Origin: a bacterium
GTDB taxonomy: Bacteria > Bacillota > Bacilli > Lactobacillales > Streptococcaceae
NCBI GenBank assembly: GCA_905221435.1
Contig: CAJNDD010000008.1
Coordinates: 13,960-77,959 of the forward strand
Length of the DNA: 64,000 bases
Direction of reading: 5' to 3'
Notes under the pieces: model-generated
Database searches by the model: none
Seen by the model: the letters and a program-made list of their open reading frames with translations, nothing else
What the model was told of the DNA's origin: nothing
Translations under genes and position numbers: made by a program
Shown: positions 1-10,596 of the stretch, one piece after another
Position numbering within the stretch: the stretch's first letter is position 1
Layout: the number at the start of each line of letters is the position of its first letter

Positions 1-1271
1 AGAATAGCTCCCGTTTGGTTGTCCATAAGGACATTTCCTACCTCAGGCTGGCCTGTCGAATCGTCTACCAGACTACCATAATTTGCCACTGCATTCTGCA
101 TTGCTGTATGAACTTTTTTATTAATGGTAGTGGTAATTTTATAACCACCGTTTTCAATTTCCTTGGCTGCCAACTCACGATAAGCCTTCTGGATAGACTC
201 ATTCTTTAGTTCTTGGGCAGATACATGATCTCTCGCAACCAGATAGTCATACATCCGGTCTGTGGCTTCTGACAAGGTCGCAAAATAAAGATAATCACGT
301 GAAGCAGTACTTACTCTACCTGATGGTAAGAAATCTTTTCGTACATCATAAGACTTATACTGCTCATAGTCTTTCTGACTCAAAGCACCTGTTCGATACA
401 TATTATAAAGAACATCTTTCCCACGCTTCAAACCGAGTGCCATATCCTCATCACTCTTCAAGCTTCCGTCCGATTCATAAGGAGAATAACTAATCGGACT
501 CTGTGGTAAACCTGCGATAAAAGCCGCTTGAGGTACCGTCAAGTCTGAAGCATCAACACCGAAAATTCCTTCTGCAGCTTGCTGGGCACCTGCAATATTT
601 TGACCTTTGTGATTGCGACCAAAAGGAGCAATATTCAGATAGGTTGTCAGAATTTCGTCCTTGCTCATGACGCGCTCCAAGGCAAGAGCATCTACGATTT
701 CTGTCGCCTTACGAGCTAAAGTTGGAGCATCTCCAACCACCTGCTGTTTGATGACCTGTTGTGTCAAAGTTGAGCCACCGCTGGATGAACCCAACCCCAC
801 AAGCGTCCCTAAAGTTGCACGAATAACAGCCTTTGGAACTACGCCTTTATGCTCAGTAAAATGCTCATCCTCCGTCGCAATGATGGCCTTTTTTAGATTA
901 TCAGATATAGCATCTGATGCTACTGAAGTGCGCAATAAATCGCCCTCAATCGAAGCAATGGTGCTCCCATCAGCATAATAAATCTCCGAGATGGAAGTAA
1001 TGTCTTTGACCCGGTTAACCAACTCCGCTGATTGAGGGATAGAGACCTTATCAAATAAGGCGACACCATAGCCCATCGCTACTCCAGCACCAAAAAATCC
1101 AGCTATAACAGCCAAGATGAAAAGCGTATTAAAGGTCACTTTAAAGCCATTCAAAATCTTGGAAAGAGTAGATATTACTCTAGATTTACTTAAGGCACTT
1201 GAACCTGAGACTCTTTTGCTTGATCTATTTTGGTTTATTACCGTTTTTACTTCATTGTTTCTTTTTTTCAT
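1..1271 (-). CDS. pbp1b: Class A penicillin-binding protein 1B, 5' part (runs off the window)
   Basis: Bifunctional peptidoglycan glycosyltransferase/transpeptidase of the cell membrane; it polymerises lipid II and cross-links stem peptides. About 423 codons are present. Visible in order: a short basic cytoplasmic tail, one N-terminal membrane anchor (about residues 55-80), then the GT51 glycosyltransferase domain with the catalytic motif ATEDEHF, the [10 protein letters not shown] motif and [10 protein letters not shown]. The sequence is cut off at a [13 protein letters not shown] stretch just before the transpeptidase domain, so the SxxK serine is not in view. The ATG at 1271 is preceded by a GAGGA ribosome site. 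The gene is divergent from tyrS, the arrangement found in pneumococcus. Truncation is by the window edge, not a mutation. Confidence 0.93.
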   Translation of the reverse strand, partial: MKKRNNEVKTVINQNRSSKRVSGSSALSKSRVISTLSKILNGFKVTFNTLFILAVIAGFFGAGVAMGYGVALFDKVSIPQSAELVNRVKDITSISEIYYADGSTIASIEGDLLRTSVASDAISDNLKKAIIATEDEHFTEHKGVVPKAVIRATLGTLVGLGSSSGGSTLTQQVIKQQVVGDAPTLARKATEIVDALALERVMSKDEILTTYLNIAPFGRNHKGQNIAGAQQAAEGIFGVDASDLTVPQAAFIAGLPQSPISYSPYESDGSLKSDEDMALGLKRGKDVLYNMYRTGALSQKDYEQYKSYDVRKDFLPSGRVSTASRDYLYFATLSEATDRMYDYLVARDHVSAQELKNESIQKAYRELAAKEIENGGYKITTTINKKVHTAMQNAVANYGSLVDDSTGQPEVGNVLMDNQTGAI

Positions 1272-1290
1272 GAATGTCCTCACTTTCTTT

Positions 1291-1317
1291 ATTATACCAT
1301 AAAAGGGAAACTTTCAA
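1291..1317 (-). promoter_or_regulatory. Probable pbp1b promoter
   Basis: On the minus strand an extended -10 (TGGTATAAT, 1299-1291) lies about 20 bp before the pbp1b start. A TTGAAA at 1317-1312 is a possible -35 but the spacer is only 15 bp. The leader would be very short. Confidence 0.45.
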
Positions 1318-1366
1318 TAAAATAGCCACTTTCTTCCCTATTCTACTAGGCTATTGACCAAGTTTG

Positions 1367-1375
1367 TGATACAAT
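1367..1375 (+). promoter_or_regulatory. Extended -10 promoter of tyrS
   Basis: TGATACAAT reads as an extended -10 element (TG-N-TACAAT) about 37 bp before the tyrS start. No good -35 is seen. No T-box leader fits in the short upstream region. Confidence 0.45.
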
Positions 1376-1411
1376 AGGTAGAAACAATATTTTAAAAAGG
1401 AGAAAAGACAC

Positions 1412-2668
1412 ATGCACATTTTTGATGAGCTAAAAGAGCGTGGTTTGATTTTTCAAACGACTGATGAAGAAGCTTTACGCAAAGCCCTAGAAGAAGGTCA
1501 AGTTTCTTATTATACTGGCTACGATCCAACTGCTGACAGCCTTCACCTCGGTCACCTTGTCGCAATCTTGACAAGTCGTCGTTTGCAATTAGCAGGTCAC
1601 AAACCTTATGCGCTCGTTGGCGGTGCTACAGGTCTCATCGGAGATCCGTCCTTCAAAGATGCTGAACGTAGTCTCCAAACAAAAGACACAGTAGAGGGCT
1701 GGGTCAAGTCTATCCAAGGACAACTTTCTCGTTTTCTTGACTTTGAAAATGGGGAAAATAAAGCTGTCATGGTCAACAACTACGACTGGTTTGGCAGCAT
1801 CAGCTTCATTGACTTCCTCCGTGATATCGGAAAATACTTCACTGTCAACTACATGATGAGCAAGGAGTCTGTGAAAAAACGGATCGAAACAGGGATTTCT
1901 TACACTGAGTTTGCTTACCAAATCATGCAAGGGTATGACTTCTTTGTCCTTAACCAAGAGCACAACGTAACGCTACAAATCGGTGGTTCTGACCAGTGGG
2001 GAAATATGACAGCTGGTACCGAATTGCTTCGTCGGAAGGCTGACAAGACTGGTCACGTTATCACCGTTCCCCTTATCACTGATGCGACTGGTAAGAAATT
2101 TGGTAAATCAGAAGGAAACGCAGTCTGGCTCAATCCTGAAAAGACTTCTCCATACGAAATGTACCAATTCTGGATGAATGTCATGGATGCTGACGCTGTT
2201 CGCTTCTTGAAGATTTTTACATTCTTGTCACTCGATGAGATTGAAGACATCCGTAAACAGTTTGAAGCGGCTCCACACGAACGCTTGGCTCAAAAAGTCT
2301 TGGCTCGTGAAGTCGTGACACTTGTTCACGGCGAAGAAGCCTACAAAGAAGCCCTCAATATCACAGAGCAACTCTTTACAGGAAACATCAAAAATCTTTC
2401 TGTCAAAGAGCTCAAACAAGGACTTCGTGGAGTGCCAAACTACCAAGTACAAGCTGACGAAAATCTAAACATCGTGGAACTCCTCGTGTCATCTGGTGTG
2501 GTTAACTCAAAACGCCAAGCTCGTGAAGACGTCCAAAACGGAGCCATTTACGTAAACGGAGACCGTATCCAAGACCTTGACTATGTTTTGAGTGACGTAG
2601 ATAAGCTTGAAAACGAACTGACTGTTATTCGCCGCGGGAAGAAAAAATACTTCGTTCTTACATACTAA
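1412..2668 (+). CDS. tyrS: Tyrosyl-tRNA synthetase
   Basis: Cytosolic class I aminoacyl-tRNA synthetase that charges tRNA-Tyr with tyrosine using ATP. The 418-aa protein has the usual bacterial TyrRS length. The HIGH-type signature is HLGH at residues 45-48 and the KMSKS-type loop is KFGKS at about 229-233. The C-terminal 70 residues form an S4-like RNA-binding domain. An AAGGAG site lies 8 bp before the ATG. The gene is monocistronic, between an extended -10 promoter and a hairpin terminator. Confidence 0.97.
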   Translation: MHIFDELKERGLIFQTTDEEALRKALEEGQVSYYTGYDPTADSLHLGHLVAILTSRRLQLAGHKPYALVGGATGLIGDPSFKDAERSLQTKDTVEGWVKSIQGQLSRFLDFENGENKAVMVNNYDWFGSISFIDFLRDIGKYFTVNYMMSKESVKKRIETGISYTEFAYQIMQGYDFFVLNQEHNVTLQIGGSDQWGNMTAGTELLRRKADKTGHVITVPLITDATGKKFGKSEGNAVWLNPEKTSPYEMYQFWMNVMDADAVRFLKIFTFLSLDEIEDIRKQFEAAPHERLAQKVLAREVVTLVHGEEAYKEALNITEQLFTGNIKNLSVKELKQGLRGVPNYQVQADENLNIVELLVSSGVVNSKRQAREDVQNGAIYVNGDRIQDLDYVLSDVDKLENELTVIRRGKKKYFVLTY

Positions 2669-2673
2669 AAAAA

Positions 2674-2708
2674 CAGACTGGGTGCATTTGCCATCCAGTC
2701 CTTTTTTT
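2674..2708 (+). terminator. tyrS terminator
   Basis: GACTGGGTG pairs with CATCCAGTC around a short loop and is followed by a run of seven T. It starts just after the tyrS stop codon. Confidence 0.85.
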
Positions 2709-2722
2709 GCTAGACTTAAACT

Positions 2723-3571
2723 ATGAATACAAACCTCAAACCCAAACTCCAGCGCTTTGCTGCTGCTAGTGCCTTTGCCTGCCCCATCTGTCAAGAAAAT
2801 CTGACCTTGGTAGAAACCAGTCTCAAGTGTAGCAATCGCCATTCTTTTGACTTGGCAAAATTTGGCTATGTCAATCTGGCTCCTCAAATCAAGCAATCCG
2901 CCAACTACGACAAAGAAAACTGCCAAAACCGCCAACAAATCCTAGAGACTGGTTTTTATCAGAATATCTTAGAAACCATCTCAGACCTGCTTGCAAGACT
3001 AGAAACTGCCAAAACTATCTTGGATATCGGTTGTGGTGAAGGCTTCTACTCTCGTAAACTCCAAGAAAGGCACTCTGACAAGACTTTCTACGCCTTTGAT
3101 ATCTCAAAAGATTCCGTTCAAATCGCTGCCAAAAGCGAACCCAACTGGGCTGTCAATTGGTTTGTCGGCGATTTGGCTCGTCTTCCTATAAAAGATACCA
3201 GTATGGATATTCTGCTTGATATCTTCTCGCCTGCCAACTATGGAGAATTTCGCCGCGTTTTATCCAAAGACGGTATCTTGATAAAGGTCGTCCCAACTGA
3301 AAACCACCTCAAGGAAATCCGCCAAATGGTGCAGAACCAGCTGACAAAGAAGGATTATTCTAATCAAGATATTAAGGAACATTTCCAAGAACACTTCCGT
3401 ATCCAATCTCGTCAGATTGCTTCCTTAACAAAACCTATCTCGGCTGAGCAACGCCAAGCTCTGCTTGCCATGACACCCTTACTCTTTCACGTTGACCAAA
3501 CCAAGGTTGACTGGAGCCAACTGACAGAGATTACCATCGAAGCAGAGATTCTGTTTGGGAAAGCATTGTAA
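2723..3571 (+). CDS. rlmA: 23S rRNA (guanine-N1) methyltransferase, RlmA type
   Basis: SAM-dependent methyltransferase of the RlmA family (282 aa), which modifies N1 of a guanine in 23S rRNA helix 35. The Gram-positive form (RlmA-II, TlrB type) acts on G748, next to the macrolide site. The N-terminus has a zinc-ribbon (CPIC at about residues 20-23, then C and H about 15 residues later). The SAM-binding motif ILDIGCGEG lies at about residue 98. The C-terminal part is the family-specific substrate region. The assignment to the G748 form rests on taxonomy, not on a residue I can point to. It follows the tyrS terminator and has no strong ribosome site visible. Confidence 0.85.
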   Translation: MNTNLKPKLQRFAAASAFACPICQENLTLVETSLKCSNRHSFDLAKFGYVNLAPQIKQSANYDKENCQNRQQILETGFYQNILETISDLLARLETAKTILDIGCGEGFYSRKLQERHSDKTFYAFDISKDSVQIAAKSEPNWAVNWFVGDLARLPIKDTSMDILLDIFSPANYGEFRRVLSKDGILIKVVPTENHLKEIRQMVQNQLTKKDYSNQDIKEHFQEHFRIQSRQIASLTKPISAEQRQALLAMTPLLFHVDQTKVDWSQLTEITIEAEILFGKAL

Positions 3572-3591
3572 ATAAAACTTTCAGATAAGAC

Positions 3592-3620
3592 AAAACCCGC
3601 ACCTTCAAGGTACGGGTTTA
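3592..3620. terminator. Bidirectional terminator between rlmA and malP
   Basis: AAACCCG and CGGGTTT arms with an inner ACCTTCAAGGT hairpin. A-rich and T-rich flanks allow it to serve both converging genes. Confidence 0.75.
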
Positions 3621-3633
3621 AATTATGTAATTA

Positions 3634-5892
3634 TTAGTTCAAGTGCCAGATATCTTCGTTATACTGAGCGATTGTACGGTCAGATGAGAAGAATCCTGCT
3701 TTGGCAATGTTAACGATGACTTTATCCAACCATGCGTCACGGTCTTCGTAGTCAGCAAGCATTTGCTCTTTGACTTTGATGTAGTCTTCCAAGTCAAGGA
3801 GAGTCATGAACCAGTCTTTGTTGATCAATTCGTTGTAAAGACGTTCCAAGCGTTCTTTCTTACCTACTGCAAGAACAGCATCGCTCACGATGAAGTCAAC
3901 CAATGGTTTGATAGCTTCACGAGCATAGTATTCGCTTGATTTATAAGCTGATTTTGCGTAAAGGTCGATAACAGTTTCTGAATCTTCACCGAAGATGTAG
4001 ATATTTTCGTCGCCAACCAACTCAGCGATTTCCACGTTAGCTCCGTCCATAGTACCAAGAGTCAAAGCTCCGTTCAACATGAATTTCATGTTACCAGTAC
4101 CTGAAGCTTCTTTAGAAGCAAGTGAGATTTGTTCTGAGATGTCACATGCTGGGATAAGGAAGCTTGCTGCAGTAACGTTGTAGTTTTCAACCATTACGAC
4201 TTGCAAGTGTGGAGCTACTGCTGGATCGTTTGCAATCACTTCTGACAAGCAAAGGATTAAGTGGATGATATCTTGAGCGATTGTGTAGGCAGGAGCTGCT
4301 TTACCACCAAAGAAGACTGTGATTGGACGAGCAGGGATGTTTCCAGCCTTGATATCAAGGTATTTATGAATCACGTACAAAGCGTTCATTTGTTGACGTT
4401 TGTACTCGTGAAGACGTTTGATTTGGATATCAAAGATAGAGTTTGTATTGATTTCCACGCCTTGATGTTCTTTCAAGTGACGAGCCAATTTACGTTTGTT
4501 GTGAGCCTTGATGCTTTCCAATTTTTCTTTGACAGCAGCCTTGTCTTCGTATGACAAGAGTTTTTCAAGCTCATCTGCTTCATGGTGCCAACCACGGCCA
4601 ATAATCTCATCCAAGTAGTGAGACAAGCTTGGGTTAGCGTGCATGAGCCAACGACGGAATGTAATACCGTTTGTTTTGTTGTTGAATTTTTCTGGGTAAA
4701 TGTCGTAGAAAGCTTTCAACTCTGAGTTCTTCAAAATCTCAGTGTGGAGAGCTGCAACCCCGTTTACGCTGTATCCGTAGTGGATATCCATGTGAGCCAT
4801 GTGGACACGTCCACTCTCATCGATGATTTGAACAGCTGGATCTTTGTATTCTGCTTTCACACGGCGGTCCAATTCTTTGATGATTGGTACCAAGTGAGGA
4901 ACCACTTCTTCCAAGAATTCAAGAGGCCATTTTTCAAGGGCTTCAGCAAGGATTGTGTGGTTAGTGTAGGCAGTCATGCTACGTACGATTGAGATTGCTT
5001 CATCAAGTTCGATACCACGCGCAGTCAAGAGACGGATCAATTCAGGGATAACCATTGATGGGTGAGTATCGTTGATTTGTACAACTGCGTAGTCCGCAAG
5101 GTCATGCAAGTTGCTTCCTTTTTCGATTGCTTCGTCGATGATCAATTGCGCACCGTTTGAAACCATGAAGTATTGTTGGAAGATACGGAGCAATTCACCT
5201 TGACGATCACTATCATCTGGGTAAAGGAAAAGAGTCAAGTTGCGAGCGATATCTGTCTTGTCAAATTCGATTCCCTCTTTGATGATGGAAGAATCAACTG
5301 AATCCAAGTCAAACAAACGCAAGCGGTTTTTAGTAGCTGTCTTGTAACCAGGTACATCGATATCGTAAAGAGTAGATGTCAATGTGAAGTGTGCAAATGG
5401 CACTTGGTAGCTACGGCTTGAGCGAACCAACCAGTTTTGTTCTGTCAACCAAGCGTTAGGAATTGTTTCTTGTTGGTTGTTTTTAAGAACTTGTTGGAAA
5501 AGACCAAAGTGGTAGTTCAATCCAACACCGTCACCATTCAAACCAAGTGTAGCGATTGAGTCGATAAAGCAGGCTGCCAAACGTCCCAAACCACCGTTAC
5601 CAAGTGATGGTTCCAATTCTACTTCTTCGATTTCGATCAACTCTTTACCTGCAGCTGCAAGTTCTTTTTTCACATCGTCGTAAAGTCCAAGGTTGATCAA
5701 GTTGTTTGACAAGAGTTTACCGATCAAGAACTCAGCTGAGATGTAGTAAACTTTTTTCTTACCAGTGTTGACTGGTTTTTGGCTGCTAGCAAGCTTGCTG
5801 TAGTTAAGAAGAGCAAGGTAAAGCTCTTCATTGCTACATTCTGCAATGGTTTTATTGTAACGCTTTTGTACAAATTCGTTTAATGGTAACAT
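3634..5892 (-). CDS. malP: Maltodextrin (glycogen-type) phosphorylase
   Basis: PLP-dependent GT35 phosphorylase of 752 aa. It releases glucose 1-phosphate from alpha-1,4-glucan ends in the cytoplasm. The PLP-lysine region reads [14 protein letters not shown], followed by [12 protein letters not shown], both hallmarks of the family. The N-terminal [12 protein letters not shown] glycine-rich segment is also typical. It lies 24 bp downstream of malQ in the same direction, so the two form an operon from the malQ promoter. Together with MalQ it degrades maltodextrins imported by MalXCD. In pneumococcus this pair is repressed by MalR. It ends at a bidirectional terminator. Confidence 0.96.
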   Translation of the reverse strand: MLPLNEFVQKRYNKTIAECSNEELYLALLNYSKLASSQKPVNTGKKKVYYISAEFLIGKLLSNNLINLGLYDDVKKELAAAGKELIEIEEVELEPSLGNGGLGRLAACFIDSIATLGLNGDGVGLNYHFGLFQQVLKNNQQETIPNAWLTEQNWLVRSSRSYQVPFAHFTLTSTLYDIDVPGYKTATKNRLRLFDLDSVDSSIIKEGIEFDKTDIARNLTLFLYPDDSDRQGELLRIFQQYFMVSNGAQLIIDEAIEKGSNLHDLADYAVVQINDTHPSMVIPELIRLLTARGIELDEAISIVRSMTAYTNHTILAEALEKWPLEFLEEVVPHLVPIIKELDRRVKAEYKDPAVQIIDESGRVHMAHMDIHYGYSVNGVAALHTEILKNSELKAFYDIYPEKFNNKTNGITFRRWLMHANPSLSHYLDEIIGRGWHHEADELEKLLSYEDKAAVKEKLESIKAHNKRKLARHLKEHQGVEINTNSIFDIQIKRLHEYKRQQMNALYVIHKYLDIKAGNIPARPITVFFGGKAAPAYTIAQDIIHLILCLSEVIANDPAVAPHLQVVMVENYNVTAASFLIPACDISEQISLASKEASGTGNMKFMLNGALTLGTMDGANVEIAELVGDENIYIFGEDSETVIDLYAKSAYKSSEYYAREAIKPLVDFIVSDAVLAVGKKERLERLYNELINKDWFMTLLDLEDYIKVKEQMLADYEDRDAWLDKVIVNIAKAGFFSSDRTIAQYNEDIWHLN

Positions 5893-5916
5893 GTTTATGT
5901 GTCTCCTGATATTGTC

Positions 5917-7434
5917 TTATTTCTTTAATTCTACCAAACTTTCATTAATTCGGCGATAAATTGTAGTCAAGTCAAGCAAAGTTTCTTCAACAGCTGGTGT
6001 CAATTGATCTGCTGTCATACGCCATGACCAGTTTCCACCAAGTGTAGATGGGAAGTTCATACGAGCTGACTCATCTAGTTCTAGCAAGTCTTGCATGGTT
6101 GCAATAGCCATGAAGCTAACTGATGAAAATACTGTGCGAAGCATTGCGTGTGGCACTGTTTCATACTCTTTACGGTTCGTGTAACGAGCCATGTATTCAC
6201 GAGTTGGATCGTCGATCTCATTACGGTACCAACCAAGGACCGTATTGTTATCGTGTGTCCCTGTGTACATAACAGAGTTGGCAGGTGCCAAGTGTGGGCT
6301 ATCGATACTTTCGTCTTCTGGGTTGAAGGCAAACTGAAGAATCTTCATCCCTGGGAAGCCAGTACGTTCACGCAACTCGATGACTTCATCTGTCATGAAA
6401 CCAAGGTCTTCTGCGATGATGTTTAGCTCACCAAGCTCTTCCTTAACGGCTGCGAAGAGTTTGTACCCTGGACCTTTCACCCACTTACCAGGTGCTGCTG
6501 TATCGGATCCAGCAGGAATTTCCCAGTAAGATTCGAAACCGCGGAAATGGTCGATACGAACGATATCATAGATCTTGAAGCTTTCGCGCAAGCGTTCAAT
6601 CCACCATTTGTAACCGTCTTTGTCCATTGCTTCCCAGTCATAGATTGGGTTCCCCCAAAGTTGACCAGTAGCAGAAAACTCATCTGGTGGGCATCCTGCG
6701 ATGCAAGTTGCTTTACCATTGGCATCTGTCTTGAAGAGGTGTGGATTTCCCCACATGTCGCTTGAATCTTCCGCTACATAGATAGGCATGTCCCCAACGA
6801 TTTCGATGTGGTTGTCGTTAGCGTAGGCTTTCAATTTCAACCATTGTTGGAAGAAGAAATATTGAGTCACACGGTGGTAAACCAACTTGTCTGCCAATTT
6901 CTCACGGTAGCTTTCAAGTGCTGAGGCTTTACGCGCACGAGCATCTGCGTCTGGCCATTCTGTCCAAGCAAGATTGTCAAAATGCTCTTTAATCGCCATA
7001 TACTCTGCGAAGAGTTCAAGCCATGATTGGTTGTCTTGAGTAAATTTCTCAAAATCTTTGACATCACCCACTTCCAAGAAGCGTTTAACTGCTTTTTCTA
7101 AAAGCGGACGACGTGCGTAATAAATCTTCGCATAGTCAACTTCAGATGCGTCGCTACCAAAGTCAACACCTTCAAGGTCACTAGCTTCGAGCAAACCTTG
7201 CTCTACCAAGATATCAAGGTCGATAAAATGCGTATTTCCAGCAAAGGCTGAGAATGATTGATATGGAGAATCTCCATAGCTTGTTGTCCCAAGAGGGAGG
7301 ATTTGCCAGTAACGTTGCTTCGTACGCACCAAGAAATCAACGAAATCATAGGCAGTCTGGCCAAATGATCCAATCCCATATGCTCCTGGTAGAGAAGAGA
7401 TGTGCATCAACACACCACTTTGACGTTTCTTCAT
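5917..7434 (-). CDS. malQ: 4-alpha-glucanotransferase (amylomaltase)
   Basis: GH77 amylomaltase of 505 aa (called malM in pneumococcal literature). It transfers alpha-1,4-glucan chains between maltodextrins, releasing glucose and making longer chains for MalP. The catalytic nucleophile region reads VRIDHFRGFE, and the conserved GDMPIYVAEDSSD and TGTHDNNT segments are present. The start follows a GAGGTGCAA site. It is first gene of the malQ-malP operon, divergent from malX across 475 bp that hold a perfect MalR-type palindrome and a sigma-A promoter. Confidence 0.96.
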   Translation of the reverse strand: MKKRQSGVLMHISSLPGAYGIGSFGQTAYDFVDFLVRTKQRYWQILPLGTTSYGDSPYQSFSAFAGNTHFIDLDILVEQGLLEASDLEGVDFGSDASEVDYAKIYYARRPLLEKAVKRFLEVGDVKDFEKFTQDNQSWLELFAEYMAIKEHFDNLAWTEWPDADARARKASALESYREKLADKLVYHRVTQYFFFQQWLKLKAYANDNHIEIVGDMPIYVAEDSSDMWGNPHLFKTDANGKATCIAGCPPDEFSATGQLWGNPIYDWEAMDKDGYKWWIERLRESFKIYDIVRIDHFRGFESYWEIPAGSDTAAPGKWVKGPGYKLFAAVKEELGELNIIAEDLGFMTDEVIELRERTGFPGMKILQFAFNPEDESIDSPHLAPANSVMYTGTHDNNTVLGWYRNEIDDPTREYMARYTNRKEYETVPHAMLRTVFSSVSFMAIATMQDLLELDESARMNFPSTLGGNWSWRMTADQLTPAVEETLLDLTTIYRRINESLVELKK

Positions 7435-7500
7435 AATTGCACCTCATGTGTTTGTTATAAAACGTCGCGCAATCAAGGCGCAAACGTTTGCGTTAAATTA

Positions 7501-7529
7501 AGTATAGCGTATTTCAAAGACAAATGCAA
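7501..7529 (-). promoter_or_regulatory. malQ-malP promoter
   Basis: Minus strand: TTGCAT (7529-7524), 17-bp spacer, TATACT (7506-7501). The MalR-type palindrome sits directly downstream. Confidence 0.8.
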
Positions 7530-7810
7530 GCGTTTTTAAAAAATTTTTTGAATTATTTTAATCAAACAAAGCTTGTTCCCACTGATATTTTATGAAATGA
7601 GCGAAAAATTTTTTAAATATTCTCTGATTTAAGATAGTCTGTCATTAAAATTTGCTATCTTTTCTGAAAAATCGAGCTAAATTTACGCAATCGTTTCCCT
7701 ATAATTCTCACAAAATAAGAAAATCAGTGTTTAGGGAACTTTCTTCCTATTAGGGGCAATTTCTCAATTTCGAAACCTTAAAAATTTTTTAAAATTTTTT
7801 CTAAAAACAC

Positions 7811-7839
7811 TTGCAACCGTTTTCCGTTTGTGCTATACT
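7811..7839 (+). promoter_or_regulatory. malX-malC-malD promoter
   Basis: TTGCAA (7811-7816), 17-bp spacer, TATACT (7834-7839) with a TG extension. The operator-like palindrome at 7851-7870 covers the start of the transcript. Confidence 0.82.
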
Positions 7840-7909
7840 AGGCACATAAAAGAAAACGTTTGCGTTTTCTCATTAAATTATTTTTGTTATTCTTTAGGAG
7901 GAATACACT

Positions 7910-9178
7910 ATGTCATCTAAATTTATGAAGAGCGCTGCTGTGCTCGGAACTGCTACTCTTGCTAGCTTGCTCTTGGTAGCTTGTGGAAGCAAATCTGCTG
8001 ATAAAGCGGCTGATACTAGCTCTTCAGAAGCAAAAGAACTCACTTTCTACGTTGAAGACCAATATAAAGCCTTTGCTGAATCAGCTGCAAAAGCTTATGA
8101 AAAAGAAGCAGGTGTAAAAGTTACTATCAAAACAGGAGACCAAATGGGTGGTCTTGACAACCTTTCACTTGACAACCAATCTGGTAAAGCTGCTGACGTT
8201 ATGATGGCTCCATACGACCGTGTAGGTAGCCTTGGTACTGACGGACAACTTTCAGAAGTTACTCTTAGCGACGGTGCAAAGACAGACGATAAAACAAAAT
8301 CTCTTGTAACTGTTGGTGGCAAAGTGTACGGTGCTCCAGCCGTTATCGAGTCTCTCGTAATGTACTACAATAAAGACTTGCTAAAAGAAGCTCCTAAAAC
8401 TTTTGCTGATTTAGAAAACCTTGCTAAAGACAGCAAATACGCTTTCGCTGGTGAAGATGGTAAAACAACTGCCTTCCTTGCTGACTGGACAAACTTCTAC
8501 TACGCATACGGACTCCTTGCTGGTAACGGCGGTTATGTATTTGGCCAAAACGGTAAAGATCCTAAAGACATCGGTCTTGCAAACGACGGCGCTATCGCAG
8601 GTATCAACTACGCTAAATCTTGGTATGAAAAATGGCCTAAAGGTATGCAAGATACTGAAGGTGCTGGCAACTTGATTCAAACTCAATTCCAAGAAGGTAA
8701 AACAGCTGCTATCATCGATGGTCCTTGGAAAGCTCAAGCATTCAAAGATGCTAAAGTAAACTACGGTGTTGCGACTATCCCAACTCTTCCAAATGGTAAA
8801 GACTACGCAGCCTTTGGCGGAGGTAAAGCTTGGATCATCCCATCAAGTACTAAGAACCTTGAAGGTGCACAAAAATTTGTAGACTTCCTAGTTTCAACTG
8901 AACAACAAAAAGCATTCTACGATGCAACCAACGAAATCCCAGCTAACACTGAAGCTCGTACTTATGCTGAAGGTAAAAACGATGAGTTGACAACAGCTGT
9001 TATCAAACAGTTCAAGAACGCTCAACCAATGCCAAACATTTCTCAAATGTCAACAGTTTGGGATCCAGCGAAAACAATGCTCTTTGATGCTGTAAGTGGT
9101 AAGAAAGATGCGAAAACAGCTGCTAACGATGCTGTAACATTGATCAAGGAAACAATCCAACAAAAATTTGGTAACTAA
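7910..9178 (+). CDS. malX: Maltose/maltodextrin ABC transporter substrate-binding lipoprotein
   Basis: 422-aa solute-binding protein of the MalE/extracellular family 1 type, anchored to the outer face of the membrane. The signal peptide ends in the lipobox LVAC with the lipidated cysteine at residue 25. The mature part contains typical MBP-like segments such as ADVMMAPYDRVG and the DGPWKAQAF region. It captures maltodextrins for MalC/MalD. The ATG follows a strong AGGAGG. No ATPase gene is present nearby; in pneumococcus the shared ATPase MsmK, encoded elsewhere, energises this importer. Confidence 0.96.
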   Translation: MSSKFMKSAAVLGTATLASLLLVACGSKSADKAADTSSSEAKELTFYVEDQYKAFAESAAKAYEKEAGVKVTIKTGDQMGGLDNLSLDNQSGKAADVMMAPYDRVGSLGTDGQLSEVTLSDGAKTDDKTKSLVTVGGKVYGAPAVIESLVMYYNKDLLKEAPKTFADLENLAKDSKYAFAGEDGKTTAFLADWTNFYYAYGLLAGNGGYVFGQNGKDPKDIGLANDGAIAGINYAKSWYEKWPKGMQDTEGAGNLIQTQFQEGKTAAIIDGPWKAQAFKDAKVNYGVATIPTLPNGKDYAAFGGGKAWIIPSSTKNLEGAQKFVDFLVSTEQQKAFYDATNEIPANTEARTYAEGKNDELTTAVIKQFKNAQPMPNISQMSTVWDPAKTMLFDAVSGKKDAKTAANDAVTLIKETIQQKFGN

Positions 9179-9302
9179 TTGATTTGTTCAAGGGGGGTGG
9201 AAGTGAAATCCCCCTTTGAATGTATAGATACGCTTCTTATCAGATATACGTATCTTGCGGTCGAATCCGAGTTTTATCTCGCATCCTATGAAAGGAGTAA
9301 TC

Positions 9303-10595
9303 ATGGAAAAACAACAGCCTCGCAAAGCAGCCTTGCTGTCAATCATTCCTGGTTTAGGACAAATCTATAACAAACAAAAAGCTAAAGGATTTATTTTCCT
9401 TGGTGTTACTGTTCTATTTGTTCTGTATTTTCTAACACTTGCAAGCCCTGAATTGAGCAATTTGATCACACTTGGTGTGAAACCTGGTCGTGATAATTCA
9501 CTTTTCATGCTGATTCGTGGTGCCTTCCATTCTATCTTTGTTGTCGTTTACTTGCTCTTTTATATCTTTAATATCAAGGATGCACATACGACTGCTAAAC
9601 GTATCAACAACGGTATTCCTGTAGCTCATACCTTCAAGGATATGATTAAAGGTATTTATGAGAATGGATTCCCATACCTTTTGATTATCCCATCGTATGT
9701 AGCGATGACATTTGCGATTATCTTCCCAGTTATCGTAACCTTGATGATCGCCTTTACCAACTATGACTTCCAACACTTGCCACCAAATAAATTGTTGGAT
9801 TGGGTTGGTTTAACGAACTTCACAAATATCTGGAGCTTGAGTACCTTCCGTTCAGCCTTTGGTTCCGTTCTTTCTTGGACCATTATCTGGGCCTTGGCTG
9901 CTTCTACTTTGCAGATTGTCATTGGTATTTTTACAGCCATCATTGCTAACCAACCATTTATCAAGGGAAAACGTATCTTTGGTGTTATTTTCCTTCTTCC
10001 TTGGGCAGTTCCAGCCTTCATCACTATCTTGACATTCTCAAACATGTTTAATGATAGTGTCGGTGCTATCAACACCCAAGTCTTGCCTCTTTTGTCTAAG
10101 ATCCTTCCTTTCCTAGATGGAGCTCTTATCCCTTGGAAAACCGATCCGACTTGGACTAAGATTGCCTTGATTATGATGCAAGGTTGGCTAGGTTTCCCAT
10201 ACATCTACGTTTTGACCTTGGGTATCTTGCAGTCTATTCCTAACGACCTCTACGAAGCGGCTTACATCGATGGTGCTAATGCTTGGCAAAAATTCCGCAA
10301 CATCACTTTCCCAATGATCTTGGCTGTTGCAGCTCCAACATTGATTAGCCAATACACCTTCAACTTTAACAACTTCTCTATCATGTACCTCTTCAATGGT
10401 GGAGGACCTGGTAGCGTTGGTGGTGGAGCCGGTTCAACTGATATCTTGATTTCATGGATTTACCGTTTGACAACAGGTACAGCCCCACAATACTCTATGG
10501 CGGCAGCTGTTACCTTGATTATCTCTATCATTGTCATCTCTATCTCTATGATTGCATTCAAGAAACTACACGCATTTGATATGGAGGACGTCTAA
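9303..10595 (+). CDS. malC: Maltodextrin ABC transporter permease, MalF type
   Basis: 430-aa inner-membrane permease. The N-terminal quarter holds two helices and a cytoplasmic stretch (residues 1-125); the core has six helices of the BPD transporter fold. The EAA coupling loop reads [15 protein letters not shown]. The start at 9303 is chosen over an upstream in-frame ATG at 9255 because AAAGGAG lies 7 bp before it and the N-terminus [20 protein letters not shown] is family-typical. It follows malX after 124 bp and precedes malD with one base between stop and start, so the subunits are translationally coupled. Confidence 0.94.
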   Translation: MEKQQPRKAALLSIIPGLGQIYNKQKAKGFIFLGVTVLFVLYFLTLASPELSNLITLGVKPGRDNSLFMLIRGAFHSIFVVVYLLFYIFNIKDAHTTAKRINNGIPVAHTFKDMIKGIYENGFPYLLIIPSYVAMTFAIIFPVIVTLMIAFTNYDFQHLPPNKLLDWVGLTNFTNIWSLSTFRSAFGSVLSWTIIWALAASTLQIVIGIFTAIIANQPFIKGKRIFGVIFLLPWAVPAFITILTFSNMFNDSVGAINTQVLPLLSKILPFLDGALIPWKTDPTWTKIALIMMQGWLGFPYIYVLTLGILQSIPNDLYEAAYIDGANAWQKFRNITFPMILAVAAPTLISQYTFNFNNFSIMYLFNGGGPGSVGGGAGSTDILISWIYRLTTGTAPQYSMAAAVTLIISIIVISISMIAFKKLHAFDMEDV

Positions 10596-10596
10596 G

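Larger units (their letters stand above)
7435..7909. promoter_or_regulatory. Divergent malQ/malX control region with MalR-type operators
   Basis: No gene fits here. A perfect 14-bp palindrome CGCAAACGTTTGCG lies at 7479-7492, just downstream of the malQ -10. Related sites are CGCAATCGTTTCCC (7686-7699) and AGAAAACGTTTGCGTTTTCT (7851-7870), the latter just after the malX -10. These match LacI-family operators and presumably bind the MalR encoded at 12509. A cre-like ATGCAAGCGTTTTTA (7524-7538) overlaps the malQ -35, which suggests CcpA control as well. The rest is A/T-rich spacer. Confidence 0.8.
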
